A stretch of 64,000 nt of DNA from CALBTQ01 sp036725605 (GCA_036725605.1 DAIMDW010000011.1:62001-126000), one strand, 5' to 3'. Numbered from the stretch's first letter, positions 9,291 to 18,190 are shown. Numbers and translations are program-made. The notes: generated from the letters alone by a model not told the origin.

Positions 9291-9764
9291 TCAGCGCCCG
9301 GCGTTCAGGCCGTCGGCGATGCGCTGGGCTTCCTCCAACGCGAATCCGCCGTCGATGAGGCCCCGGTTGCCGATTTCGCTTTGGATGACCGGCGCCGTAA
9401 CCAGGCGACCGTCGATGATGATCGCCAGGTGTTCTCTGATATGTTCGCGGGTGAAGGCGCGCATCGTGGCTTCACCCTCTTGGTTGAGGGTGAAAGACAC
9501 CCCCGGTCCGAAGTAACTTTCGACGACCTCTGCCGAAGCAATGTCGGCGCCGGTCAGCAAGGGCGTGGGCGCGAGGTAAAAGGTCGCTTTCTTGGGCCCT
9601 TCGGCGGTCATCGGCGTGAAGCCCGGCGTCGGTTCGGTTTTGGCCCAGCGTATTTCCAGGGTGACGGCGGCGGGCGGAACGATCGTCTGTTTTTTCGCGC
9701 AGGCGACGGAGAGCAACAGACACAGGATCCCCAAACAAAGTGCCAGTAGCATGTTTCGCTTCAC
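9291..9764 (-). CDS. lipoprotein with SecD P1-head-like domain
   Basis: A 157-residue lipoprotein (lipobox LLSVAC, Cys22). Its C-terminal half reads like the periplasmic P1 'head' of SecD: YFGPGVSFTLNQEGEATMRAF, then LAIIIDGRLVTAPVIQSEI, then GGFALEEAQRIADGLNAG. SecD itself is a multi-spanning Sec translocon accessory, whereas this protein has only the periplasmic head on a lipid anchor. The start is GTG 9764 because AAGGAG is seven bases upstream; an ATG at 9788 lies before that RBS. It lies about 30 bp downstream of the HAE3 exporter and is probably the last gene of the export operon. Its role there is unknown. Confidence 0.8.
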   Translation of the reverse strand: MKRNMLLALCLGILCLLLSVACAKKQTIVPPAAVTLEIRWAKTEPTPGFTPMTAEGPKKATFYLAPTPLLTGADIASAEVVESYFGPGVSFTLNQEGEATMRAFTREHIREHLAIIIDGRLVTAPVIQSEIGNRGLIDGGFALEEAQRIADGLNAGR

Positions 9765-9794
9765 GCGAAGACTCCTTTCCATGGGCAAAGCGCG

Positions 9795-12083
9795 TTAAAA
9801 CTTTTTCGGCCGCAGCACGTTGAGCATCGCGGGCACGGTGAGCAGATCGGCCGCCAGCGCCCAAATCATCGTCAGCGCGGTGAACACGCCGAAGTAGAGG
9901 TTGGGCACGAAATTGGAAACCAGCAGCACCATGAAGCCGCAGAACAATACCGCCGAGGTGATGTACATCGCGCGGCCGGTCGTGCGCAGGCTGTGGGCCA
10001 GCGCCTCGGGCAGGTTTTGGCGCCCGCGATCGTTGTACTCGCGGCGGAAACGCGAGAAGAAGTGAATCGTGTCGTCCACCGCGATGCCGATGGCGATCGA
10101 GGGGATCATGCACGTGGCCAGGTTGATCGGAATGCCGACCAGGCCCATCAGCCCGAGGGTCATCAGAATCGGCAGCACGTTGGGGTAGATGCTGTACAGG
10201 CCCACGCGCGCCGAGCCGAACAACAGCGCCACGCAGAAAATGATGATCACGATGGCCAGGGAAAAGCTCTTGAGCTGGCCGTGCACCAGTTCGCGTTCCA
10301 TGTCCACGTACAACACCGACGCCCCGGTCGGCGCGGCGGCAATACCGGTGGGGAAGGTGTTGGCGGTGAATTCCTTGACGTGCTCGACCATGCCGCGCAG
10401 CGATTTGGAGCCGACGGTCGTCATGCGCGCGCTGATGCGCGTGTAGGAATAGTTGATGTCGGTGAACTCGTCGAGCCCGCCGCGATCGTCGCCCATGGAC
10501 ACGAGCATCAAATACTGCGCGATTTCCCGCCGCGTGTCGGGGATGCGGTAAAATGCCTCGTCGCCGCCGTGCATCGAGCGGTTCATCATCTTGACCAGGT
10601 CGGCCAGCGACTGGGTGACGGTGACGAAGGGGAAGGTTTCCAACTCGCGCTGCGTGGCCTCGATGGCGCGCAGCACCGCCGGTTCGATCACCGAATCGGG
10701 ACCTTCGCCCTCGATGAAAAACTCGAAGGCGTTGGCGCCCGAGACGTTCTTCTCCAGGAAGTTGTAGGACCGGCGCACGTCGCTGTCGGTTTTGAAATAT
10801 TCGATGAGATTCGTTTCGACCTGCAGCATCGGCAGGCCGACCAGCGCTATGGCGGTGAACACCGCGCTGACGACAAGCACCGTTTTCGGGCGCGTCTGGA
10901 CGGCGCGGATGCAGGCGTCGAGCAGGCGGGCGATGAAGTCGCGCCGGCGTTTGGTCGCCACCTGCGGCTTAGGCGGTTTGAGCAGGGCGAGGATCGCCGG
11001 CGCGAAGGTGATGGCGATGGCGAAGGTCATCATCACGCCCGCGGCCGCCAGCAGGCCCGTTTCGCGAATGGGCAGGATGCGCGAAACGCCCAAGCTGGCG
11101 AAACCGATGGCCGTGGTCAGGCTGGTCAGGAAGCAGGGCAGCACCAGGTGTTCGACCGCGAGGCGGATCGCCTGCTTTTTGTCGCCCGACAGCAGGTAGG
11201 CTTCCTCGTAGCGGTTGATCACATGGACGATCACCGCCAGGCCGATGACCAGCAGCAGCGGCGGGATGATGTTGGTCACCTGGTTGAGCGCCTTGCCGGC
11301 CAGTTGCAGCGCGCCCAGCGTCCAGGTCAGCGAAACCAGAATGCAGATCATCGGCAGCCACACGGCGCGCCAGCGGCGGTAGATCAGCAGCATCAGCACC
11401 GCCAGCAGCACGATGGTCACCGGGGTGAAGGTCAGCAGGTCGTTGCTCACGTAGTTGTCGTAGGTGGTCTGAAAGACCGGCGCGCCGGCGAGGTGCGCTT
11501 CGTATTGGGCGGGCACCATCTCGGCGACGACCTGCTTGAGATCGGCGGTCAGTTGATGCCGGTAGCCGGGTTCGTTCTCCACCCGCTGGGTGCGGCCGAA
11601 AAGCGCGGTGGTCTTCCCGTCGGCCGACACGACCGTGCCGACGATCAGCGGGTTGGCCAGCGCGCGGCGGTGCAGCTCTTCGCGTTGCCCGGGGCTGAGC
11701 GTTTCGCTCTGCACCAGCTTTTGCACGGCCAGGCCCTCGGCGTCGGGCACGATGTCGGTGATGTTGGTCAGGCTCATGACCTGCTTGACGTAGTTCACCT
11801 GCGCCAGGCGGTCGGTCAGCTTGCGCACCAGCGCGAGGCTGTCGTCGCTGAAGGCGTCGCCGGTTTTGATCGCCAGCAGGAAGAACTCGTCGGTGTCGAA
11901 ACGGTCGAGGTAGCGATGATAAAACTCGATGGCCGGATCGCCTTCGAGGAAGAAATGCTCGAGTTCGGTTTGGACCGTCAACAGGCTCAGGCGCGAGCCG
12001 AACAACCCGGTTAGCGCAACGATGAGCGCGATCACCCACCAGGGATGGTCGACCACGAAAGCGGAGAGGCGTTTGGTCAGCAT
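9795..12083 (-). CDS. RND-superfamily exporter, HAE3/MMPL type
   Basis: A 762-residue inner-membrane protein with the HAE3/MMPL layout: TM1, a large periplasmic domain, a sterol-sensing-like bundle of five TMs, then a repeat of the same plan. The second bundle has 'SIAIGIAVDDTIHFFSRFRREYNDRGR', typical of this family, with the acidic pair expected in proton-coupled RND proteins. Members export lipids, hopanoids or other hydrophobic compounds. It follows the two ABC-2 permeases by 69 bp on the same strand, behind a modest AAGAGAG. This placement next to an adaptor and an outer-membrane factor suggests envelope lipid or toxin export. Confidence 0.9.
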   Translation of the reverse strand: MLTKRLSAFVVDHPWWVIALIVALTGLFGSRLSLLTVQTELEHFFLEGDPAIEFYHRYLDRFDTDEFFLLAIKTGDAFSDDSLALVRKLTDRLAQVNYVKQVMSLTNITDIVPDAEGLAVQKLVQSETLSPGQREELHRRALANPLIVGTVVSADGKTTALFGRTQRVENEPGYRHQLTADLKQVVAEMVPAQYEAHLAGAPVFQTTYDNYVSNDLLTFTPVTIVLLAVLMLLIYRRWRAVWLPMICILVSLTWTLGALQLAGKALNQVTNIIPPLLLVIGLAVIVHVINRYEEAYLLSGDKKQAIRLAVEHLVLPCFLTSLTTAIGFASLGVSRILPIRETGLLAAAGVMMTFAIAITFAPAILALLKPPKPQVATKRRRDFIARLLDACIRAVQTRPKTVLVVSAVFTAIALVGLPMLQVETNLIEYFKTDSDVRRSYNFLEKNVSGANAFEFFIEGEGPDSVIEPAVLRAIEATQRELETFPFVTVTQSLADLVKMMNRSMHGGDEAFYRIPDTRREIAQYLMLVSMGDDRGGLDEFTDINYSYTRISARMTTVGSKSLRGMVEHVKEFTANTFPTGIAAAPTGASVLYVDMERELVHGQLKSFSLAIVIIIFCVALLFGSARVGLYSIYPNVLPILMTLGLMGLVGIPINLATCMIPSIAIGIAVDDTIHFFSRFRREYNDRGRQNLPEALAHSLRTTGRAMYITSAVLFCGFMVLLVSNFVPNLYFGVFTALTMIWALAADLLTVPAMLNVLRPKKF

Positions 12084-12152
12084 GGGCGGCGGCTCTCTTT
12101 CGGCGAAGTTGAATCGGTGCGAGTGTACGGCAACGCCGCCGACGGACGCAAG

Positions 12153-13358
12153 CTAGACGGTCGGTTTCTCGTGCGGATAAGGCTTTGGCCCGCTGCGGCG
12201 GACGATCAGCACGGCCAGCGCGAAATAGACGACGAACTGCACGGCCAGCCAGCCGCAGTAGGGCAGCAGCGGCGCGAAGGACGCGGTTTTCATCTGGGCG
12301 AGGCGAATGCCCAACAGCGTCGGCGTGGCCGGAAACAGCGCGGCGATCGCCTGCACGAACAGCGGCATTTTGTCCAGCGGCCAGGCGAAGCCGGAGAACA
12401 TCAGCGCCGGCGTGGAAAAGAACATCAGCACCTGGAAGGGCGTCCAGCGGTCGCGGCAGAAGTGGCCGATGACCACCACCACGGGCATCCAGGCGATCAT
12501 GAAGGCGATCAGCATCAGCAGCGCCGAAAACGCGCCGCGCAACGTCCAGTGGAACGCGGGTTGGACGACGAAGAGAATCACGATCATCGCCAGCAAAAAG
12601 AAGACGCTCTGCGCGACGAACTTCCCGGCCAGGTAGGCGAAAGGCCGTTTGTTCGCATAGTCGTACCGCCCGAGTTCCTTGCGCGTGCCGATCGAGAAGC
12701 CGAAAACGATCAGCATCAATTGCTGCATGACGATCACCCAGACGCCGGTGACCAGAAAGTTGCCGTAACTCGCCGTCGGGTGATAGGCGTAGCGTAGATC
12801 CTGGTTGATGGGCATCACCCGCTGCTTGGCCAGCGCGGTGGGCATGCCCTGCGTGTAAAAGAACGAAACGCCGATCATCGCGTTGAGCGTGGTCACCGCG
12901 CCGAGCACCGCCGGGTACGACAGCGAATAGGCGTACATGTTCGAGGCGTTCATCCACATTTTGATGTCGGTGGTTTGCCCCTGTTTGATCCGCGTGGAAA
13001 AGTCGGGCGGGATGAACAGCAGCAGTTCGGCCTCGCGCCGCTTGATCGCCTCGTAGCCGTCGTCGAGGGAGCCGAGCCGCTTGACCAGTTGCAGGCCCTG
13101 GGTCGCTTCGAGCATCGAGGTCAGCTTGCGCGAAAGCTCGGAGTTGTCCGCGTCGATCAGCAGCGCCGGGCGCTCCTGCGCCTGGTCGCGGTAGTAGATC
13201 GTCGAAATCACCGGCGGGTAAAACACCGGCAGCAGCAGCGCGATGAACAACACCAGCGGCTGCGTGCGCAAAAAGCGCAGTTCCTCGACGATCAGTTCGC
13301 CCAAGCGGCCGGCGCCGGCACGCAACGACGATCCGATGTTCGCCCACCGCTTACGCAT
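12153..13358 (-). CDS. ABC-2 type permease (second copy)
   Basis: A 401-residue permease of the YhhJ/YbhR kind: one N-terminal TM, a periplasmic domain containing 'ALLIDADNSELSRKL' and 'ELLLFIPPDFSTRIKQG', then five or so C-terminal TM helices. Such proteins form the membrane channel of an ABC exporter and need a separate ATPase, which this operon lacks. Its start overlaps the end of the upstream permease by eight bases, implying coupled translation and probably a heterodimer with it. Confidence 0.9.
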   Translation of the reverse strand: MRKRWANIGSSLRAGAGRLGELIVEELRFLRTQPLVLFIALLLPVFYPPVISTIYYRDQAQERPALLIDADNSELSRKLTSMLEATQGLQLVKRLGSLDDGYEAIKRREAELLLFIPPDFSTRIKQGQTTDIKMWMNASNMYAYSLSYPAVLGAVTTLNAMIGVSFFYTQGMPTALAKQRVMPINQDLRYAYHPTASYGNFLVTGVWVIVMQQLMLIVFGFSIGTRKELGRYDYANKRPFAYLAGKFVAQSVFFLLAMIVILFVVQPAFHWTLRGAFSALLMLIAFMIAWMPVVVVIGHFCRDRWTPFQVLMFFSTPALMFSGFAWPLDKMPLFVQAIAALFPATPTLLGIRLAQMKTASFAPLLPYCGWLAVQFVVYFALAVLIVRRSGPKPYPHEKPTV

Positions 13359-14532
13359 GATCGGCCGCCTTGCCGGGTTTGCGGATCAGGCCGGTGATGA
13401 GCTTGCGCAGGGCGTAGCCCGTGCCGCCGATGACACAGTACAACGCCGCCTGCCACGCGTAGTGGAAGAAGATCGCGCTCGTCTCGCCCAGGCGGATGGG
13501 GTGGTGCAAAAACAGTTGCAGGCTGCGCGCGAAAGGCGTGAAGCCGATCAGTTCGCCCCACACCTTCATCAGCCAAGGGAAGGCGTCGGTCGGATAGGTC
13601 ACGCCCGAGAGCATCATCGAGAGCATGGCGACCACGATGGTCACCTCGAAGGCGAAGATCGGCGAGGGCACGGCCAGCGAGAGGTTGTAAGCCATCAGGA
13701 TGTTCAACAGCATCAGGCAGGCCAGGTGCGCCAGCACCACGGGCAAACCGCTTTGCGGCCCCATGTTCTCGATCGGCAGCATCACGTAAAACAGCACCAG
13801 ACCCAGGATCATCCCCATGCTGAAAATCGCGCCGAAGCCGCCGATCAGCTCCTTGTTCGTGGCCGGCCGGTTGTGCGGCAACACCCAGGTCGCCGCGGCG
13901 ATCAGCACGTACACGTTGAGCAAAAAGAACAGCAGCGCGGGCACCAGGTAGATCGAGTAGTTGGTCGCCGGATTGAAGGTGTAGGTTTCCTCGACCGCGA
14001 TCGGCGCGACCTTGGCCATCGCTTGTTCCTTGCGCGCGCCGAGCTTGCGCACCATGGTCAGTTGCGCGCCGGCGGCCACCATGGTCACCGTGCGCGACAG
14101 GGCCTTGTAGGCGTTCTTGCCGATCAGGATGTTGCTCATGTCCACGATGATCATCACCGACGGCTTGTGGCCCTTTTTCAGATCGACCGAGAAGTCGGCG
14201 GGGATGTACAGGTAGCCGCTGATCTTGCCGGCGAACAGTTGTTGTTCGGCCTCGTCGAGCGACGCGGGCGGCGGATCGACCACGACGATCTCGCGCGTGG
14301 CGTCGACCATGGTGCGGATCGTGCGGCTGACCGAGCTGTTGTCCAGATCGATGATCGCCAACGGCAGGCCGCTCATCACCTGTTCGTGGTACACCTCCAT
14401 CGAGAGAAACCCGGTGATCAGCAGCAGCGCGAGCATCACCTGGAAACGCGGACGCAACAACAGTTGCCGCAGTTCGCTTCGGTAACCGCGACCGAAATGA
14501 GTGAAAAATCCGCGTCCGCTTAGCCGCCGCAT
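13351..14532 (-). CDS. ABC-2 type permease (first copy)
   Basis: A 393-residue permease with the same architecture as its neighbour: N-terminal TM, periplasmic domain with 'PLAIIDLDNSSVSRTIRTM' and 'GYLYIPADFSVDLKKG', and C-terminal helices. Sequence identity to the second copy is clearly partial, so the pair looks like an old duplication working as a heterodimer. It starts 12 bp after the HlyD-family adaptor. No Walker A, signature or Walker B motifs are present in either permease. Confidence 0.9.
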   Translation of the reverse strand: MRRLSGRGFFTHFGRGYRSELRQLLLRPRFQVMLALLLITGFLSMEVYHEQVMSGLPLAIIDLDNSSVSRTIRTMVDATREIVVVDPPPASLDEAEQQLFAGKISGYLYIPADFSVDLKKGHKPSVMIIVDMSNILIGKNAYKALSRTVTMVAAGAQLTMVRKLGARKEQAMAKVAPIAVEETYTFNPATNYSIYLVPALLFFLLNVYVLIAAATWVLPHNRPATNKELIGGFGAIFSMGMILGLVLFYVMLPIENMGPQSGLPVVLAHLACLMLLNILMAYNLSLAVPSPIFAFEVTIVVAMLSMMLSGVTYPTDAFPWLMKVWGELIGFTPFARSLQLFLHHPIRLGETSAIFFHYAWQAALYCVIGGTGYALRKLITGLIRKPGKAADHA

Positions 14533-14544
14533 CGCCCGCCTCCG

Positions 14545-15504
14545 CTATTTGATCGTCCAGCGGACGGTCATGCCGGGGCGCAGGCCCTCGACCGGCTGCG
14601 TGGGCCGGGCGCGCACTTCGAAGCTTTTCAGGTCGAAGCCGCCGCGCTCGGAGGTCGCGCGCCAGGTGGCGAAGTCGCCCTGCGCGGCCAGGTGGTAGAT
14701 CTCCATGGGCACGGTGCGGTCCAGCGCCGGCACGTACAGCGAGACCGTCGCGCCCTTCTGGATTTTCCGCAGCAGATCCTCGCGCACCGAGAAGGTCGCC
14801 CACAGCTCGCTCATGTCCACCAACGTGATGATCGGATAGCCGGTGGCGGCCAGCTCGCCGGGGTGGAGAATGACCTTGCTCACTTCGCCGGCGATCGGCG
14901 CGACCTGCACCGTTTCTTTGTCGTAGGCCTTCACCTCGTCGAGGGTCGCCTCGGCGCGTTTGACCAGCGCGGCGGCGGCGGCGATGTCCTCCTCGCGCGC
15001 GCCCTTCATCACCGCGTCGTACTGCGCGCGGGCCATTTCCATCTGTTCCTTGGAGACGTTGTACTTGAACTCGACCTCGTCGAACTTGGCCTTGGGCACC
15101 GCATCCTTTTCCAGCAGCTTGACCATGCGGTTGTACATTTTCTCCATGACCTCGACCTGGTGCCGGGCCGCGTCGAGCTGCCGGGCGGCGGCGCGCTTTT
15201 GTTCCTCGCGCGCGCCCTTGTTGGCCTTGTTGTACTGGGCCTTGGCCGCGTCGATGGCCGCGTTGACCTGACCCATTTTGGCGGCGATTTCCTCGCCGGT
15301 GATGGTCGCCAGTTGCTGCCCCTGCTCGACGGCGTCGCCTTCGCGCACGAACACCTCGATGATGCGCCCCGGGATTTTCGAAGCGACATCGATTTCCACC
15401 GCGTCGATCAGACCGGTGACGGTGACCTCCTGGTCGCCGGAGCAGCCGCCGATGAAAAGGGCGACGGTCAGCAGCATCAGCCAGCAAACGAGATTCTTGT
15501 TCAT
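14545..15504 (-). CDS. HlyD-family membrane-fusion lipoprotein
   Basis: A 319-residue periplasmic adaptor. It has a lipobox (ALFIGGC, Cys21), a first biotinyl-lipoyl half (EIDVASKIPGRIIEVFVREGDAVEQGQQLATI), a long alpha-hairpin/coiled coil (about residues 65-185, rich in Ala, Lys and Glu), and the returning lipoyl half with a beta-barrel (APIAGEVSKVILHPGELAATGYPIITLVD). Adaptors of this kind connect inner-membrane exporters to a TolC-type duct. Its ATG overlaps the TetR stop as ATGA. The lipid anchor, rather than a TM anchor, is like that of many RND adaptors. Confidence 0.92.
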   Translation of the reverse strand: MNKNLVCWLMLLTVALFIGGCSGDQEVTVTGLIDAVEIDVASKIPGRIIEVFVREGDAVEQGQQLATITGEEIAAKMGQVNAAIDAAKAQYNKANKGAREEQKRAAARQLDAARHQVEVMEKMYNRMVKLLEKDAVPKAKFDEVEFKYNVSKEQMEMARAQYDAVMKGAREEDIAAAAALVKRAEATLDEVKAYDKETVQVAPIAGEVSKVILHPGELAATGYPIITLVDMSELWATFSVREDLLRKIQKGATVSLYVPALDRTVPMEIYHLAAQGDFATWRATSERGGFDLKSFEVRARPTQPVEGLRPGMTVRWTIK

Positions 15505-16154
15505 CGTGATTCCTCGGATTGGCCGGTCGGTTTTGTCAGAATGCCGTCGAAAATCAGCGTCAGGACGTGCTGGAAAGCCTCCTCCTGTTGGCGCGGATCG
15601 TCGACGTCCATATTCCACAGAGCGCTCATCAGCAACCGGCGTTGGAAGTACGTCAGGCACAAGCCGACGACGCTCAGCAGCAGTTGTTTCTGGTTGAGAT
15701 CGGGCCGGAACACGCCTTGTTCGATGCCGCGCTGCAGACAGCCGGACAGATCGACCAAGCCGGCGCGGATCAGCGGCACCAGATCGGATTGATCCGCCCG
15801 CGCGCGTTGCAGGCTTTCCCAGGCCAGCAGGCGTACAAAGCCGGGATTGCCGGCCAGGTAATAGAAGAAGTGACGCAGCAGGCCCTCCGCCTGCTCTTTG
15901 GGCGGCTGATCGGTGTCCATGTACTGGCGCGAGGTGTCCATGAAATGGTTCAGGCGTTCCTTGAGCACTTCGCGGTAGATGTCTTCCTTGTTGCCGAAGT
16001 ACAGGTAGATCAACCGCTTGTTGACGCCGGCCCGTTTGGCGATTTCGTCGACGCGCGCGGCGTCGAAACCCTGGTCGATGAAGATTTCCGAAGCCGCGTT
16101 CAGCAGCAGTTGCTTGGTGCGTTCGGCGTCGCGTTTGCGACATTTGATCGTCAT
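15501..16154 (-). CDS. TetR-family transcriptional regulator
   Basis: A 217-residue TetR/AcrR-type repressor. The N-terminal helix-turn-helix domain (about residues 10-57) includes AASEIFIDQGFDAARVDEIAKRAGVNKRLIYLYFGNKEDIYREVL, and the C-terminal ligand-binding part is all-helical. It is embedded in the operon it most likely controls, with ATGA overlaps on both sides (TolC upstream, HlyD downstream). A 20-bp palindrome at the operon promoter is the probable operator, so autoregulation is likely. The inducer is unknown. Confidence 0.93.
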   Translation of the reverse strand: MTIKCRKRDAERTKQLLLNAASEIFIDQGFDAARVDEIAKRAGVNKRLIYLYFGNKEDIYREVLKERLNHFMDTSRQYMDTDQPPKEQAEGLLRHFFYYLAGNPGFVRLLAWESLQRARADQSDLVPLIRAGLVDLSGCLQRGIEQGVFRPDLNQKQLLLSVVGLCLTYFQRRLLMSALWNMDVDDPRQQEEAFQHVLTLIFDGILTKPTGQSEESR

Positions 16155-17569
16155 TGAGCTTCCTCCCCCGGCGGTGTGGTTGCCTCGGCGACGGGAGCGG
16201 CGAGGGGAGGAATGACCGCGTCGCGAGGATCTTCGCCCATGGCCAGCTTCAAGGCGGCGTATTGCGTGAGCACATCGTATTGCGCGCTGATTTTGTTGCC
16301 GCGCGCCTGCGTGAGCAGCGTTTGCGCGTCCAACACGTCGACCGAATCGGTCAGGCCCTCTTCGAACCGTAACCGCTGAATACGCAGATTTTCCTCGGCC
16401 CGCGCCACGGCCTGCGCGGTCACCTCGTAGCGCTGTTTGGCCGATTGCAGTTCCTGGAATTTCTGCTTGATCTGCAGGTGGATCAGCTCGGACACTTCGT
16501 TGCGGCGGATGCGCGCCTGCTTGGTTTGCGCGCCGGCCGCCTGCGCCTCGAAGTACTTGCGGCCCCACTCCCAGAAATTCCATTCGAGGGCCAGGCCGAC
16601 GAACATCTCGTCTTCCTCGTACAGGATGATGCCCTCGTTGTGTTGGTAGCGGCCGATCGCGGCCACCTGCGGGGTAAGCTGCCACCAGCTCAGGCGCTCG
16701 ACGGCCTCCATCGCCTCGACCTGATGATTCAACGCGGACAGATCCAACCGCCGGCCCTCGGCGCGCAACTGGGCTTCGGCCGCCGATATCGGCAGATCGA
16801 CCGGCAGCGCGGCGGCCTGGTCGGTCAGCACCAGGTCGGTGTTCAGCGGCAGGCCGATCAGGTGCGCCAGCGCCGACTTGGCCAGCGACAGCCCGTTCTC
16901 GGCGCGGATCAACTGCTCCTGCGCGTTGGCCAGGGCGACCTGCGCGGTCAGCAAATCGGTTTTGTCGATGAACTCGGCCTCGTAGTAGTTCTCTGCCTGG
17001 GTCACGTGCGCCTGGATCGTCTCGACCGCCGCGGCGGCGACGTTGCGCAGCTTTTCCACCGACAGCACGCGATAGTAAGCCTCGATCGTGTCGAAGGTCA
17101 CCTCGCGGCGGGTGCGCACGGTCATGCCGGCCGTCGCCTGCTCGCCGGCCGACCGCGCCTTGTACCCCTGGTAGACCGAATACAGCGGCGTCAGCGGCTG
17201 CACGGCGGTCAGTTCGAGGGTCTTGGTCGTCTCGGCGCGCATTTCGATCGGATCGATCGGGCCGACCAGCGTGTCGACCGCCTGGCGCATCGTGCCGTTG
17301 AGGGCGATGTAATCGAACACGTCGACGTCGTGCGCGTCGTCCCAATACAGCAGGCGGCCTTCGGCGGACAGGCTGGGCCCGAAGCGCGCAGCGGCGCTGT
17401 GTTGCAGGGCCGCGGCGGCCTCGTGCTGGGCTTCGGCGCTTTGTACCCGGTGGTTGTTTTGCAGCGCCAGGTTGATCGCCTCGTCGAGGGATAGGGTGGT
17501 GGCTTCCTCGGCCAGGGCGGCGGAAAGGCTGAGCAAAACGGCCAACAGGGATGCCAACAAGATTCTCAT
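16151..17569 (-). CDS. TolC-family outer-membrane efflux protein
   Basis: A 472-residue protein with a type I signal peptide (cleavage after ALAE-like residues near 21) and the two-repeat OEP architecture: alternating long amphipathic helices and short beta segments (ALQNNHRVQSAEAQHEAAAA; ALANAQEQLIRAENGLSLAKSAL; RFEEGLTDSVDVLDAQTLL). It forms the outer-membrane duct for exporters. It is the first gene of the operon. ATG 17569 lies 10 nt from AAAGGAG; a TTG six bases further upstream is a less likely alternative. Confidence 0.92.
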   Translation of the reverse strand: MRILLASLLAVLLSLSAALAEEATTLSLDEAINLALQNNHRVQSAEAQHEAAAALQHSAAARFGPSLSAEGRLLYWDDAHDVDVFDYIALNGTMRQAVDTLVGPIDPIEMRAETTKTLELTAVQPLTPLYSVYQGYKARSAGEQATAGMTVRTRREVTFDTIEAYYRVLSVEKLRNVAAAAVETIQAHVTQAENYYEAEFIDKTDLLTAQVALANAQEQLIRAENGLSLAKSALAHLIGLPLNTDLVLTDQAAALPVDLPISAAEAQLRAEGRRLDLSALNHQVEAMEAVERLSWWQLTPQVAAIGRYQHNEGIILYEEDEMFVGLALEWNFWEWGRKYFEAQAAGAQTKQARIRRNEVSELIHLQIKQKFQELQSAKQRYEVTAQAVARAEENLRIQRLRFEEGLTDSVDVLDAQTLLTQARGNKISAQYDVLTQYAALKLAMGEDPRDAVIPPLAAPVAEATTPPGEEAQ

Positions 17570-17586
17570 GGTCAAGCCACTCCTTT

Positions 17587-17606
17587 GTAACTAACCGGTT
17601 AGATAC
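17587..17606 (-). promoter_or_regulatory. probable TetR operator, 20-bp palindrome
   Basis: CTAACCGGTTAG (17591-17602) is a perfect 12-bp palindrome. It extends to a 20-bp inverted repeat with only one mismatched pair (17590/17603). It lies between the promoter -10 and the TolC ribosome binding site, overlapping the -10 by three bases. This is a typical position for TetR-family repression. Confidence 0.75.
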
Positions 17607-17632
17607 ATAAACCTCTTGACGCGGCATGTCAA
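17604..17632 (-). promoter_or_regulatory. export operon promoter
   Basis: Reading the minus strand, TTGACA (17632-17627) is a perfect -35, followed by a 17-bp spacer and TATGTA (17609-17604) as a weaker -10. A second inverted repeat, CTTGAC-7-GTCAAG (17615-17633), overlaps the -35 and could be another regulator site. Confidence 0.6.
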
Positions 17633-17799
17633 GCGAAATTTCAACGATTGGACTAATCCATAATTTTAATAAGAGTGCGATATCAACAAGTTAATGAAAT
17701 GTTGTAACTAAATAGTGATTTAATAATGAAAAGTTTGTATCCGAGAATGACGTGGAATACCCGAAAGCCGATTCTCAACCGATGTCGGTTAAATGAAAA

Positions 17800-17823
17800 G
17801 AGCGCGATCGACGGACCGCGCCC
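17800..17823 (-). terminator. terminator after FPD-repeat gene
   Basis: On the minus strand a 7-bp GC-rich stem (arms 17817-17823 and 17800-17806, one G-T pair) is followed by TTTTCATTT. It lies about 30 bp beyond the stop of the FPD-repeat gene. Confidence 0.5.
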
Positions 17824-17851
17824 TTGAAAAGACGATTAAAGCCTCGTTGGC

Positions 17852-18190
17852 TCAGGGCAGGCCGGGGAAATCGTTCACGTACTGAACTTTTAAATCGGGA
17901 AAATGTTCGACAATTTGCACTTTGAAATCCGGGAAATTCTCGACGAATTGCCACTTTCCGCACGAATCTGGAAAGTGTTCCACTGTTTTTACTTTCAAAT
18001 CCGGGAAGTGTTCCACGATTTGAATTTTAATATCGGGAAAATGTTCGACAATTTGCACCTTGCCATACATTTTTTTACCGTTGAAAGTGCAGTCGTCGCT
18101 GACTTTTTTGTCCGATGACTGGACAATCGCCCAGGTGCCGAGGATGCCTACTGCAATCAACAAAAGAACCGCAATCACTTTGAATTTCAT
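17852..18190 (-). CDS. FPD-repeat exported or membrane-anchored protein
   Basis: A 112-residue protein with an N-terminal hydrophobic segment (residues 4-24), then a short linker with a Cys, then six near-identical 11-13 residue repeats of the type VQIVEHFPDLK. The third repeat contains an inserted Ser-Cys-Gly. The alternating hydrophobic pattern with a turn at FPD predicts stacked beta strands, for example a small beta-solenoid or prism. I cannot assign a function. It starts at ATG 18190 rather than the longer frame, because AAAGGTATGCGGA lies just upstream. The DNA repeats are visible but imperfect. Confidence 0.7.
   Translation of the reverse strand: MKFKVIAVLLLIAVGILGTWAIVQSSDKKVSDDCTFNGKKMYGKVQIVEHFPDIKIQIVEHFPDLKVKTVEHFPDSCGKWQFVENFPDFKVQIVEHFPDLKVQYVNDFPGLP

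Noticed and set aside
10969..13347. A 792-codon alternative minus-strand frame across the HAE3 and permease genes
   Set aside because: It overlaps two clearly recognisable membrane proteins in another frame and is Arg/Ala/Gly-rich without hydrophobic helices.
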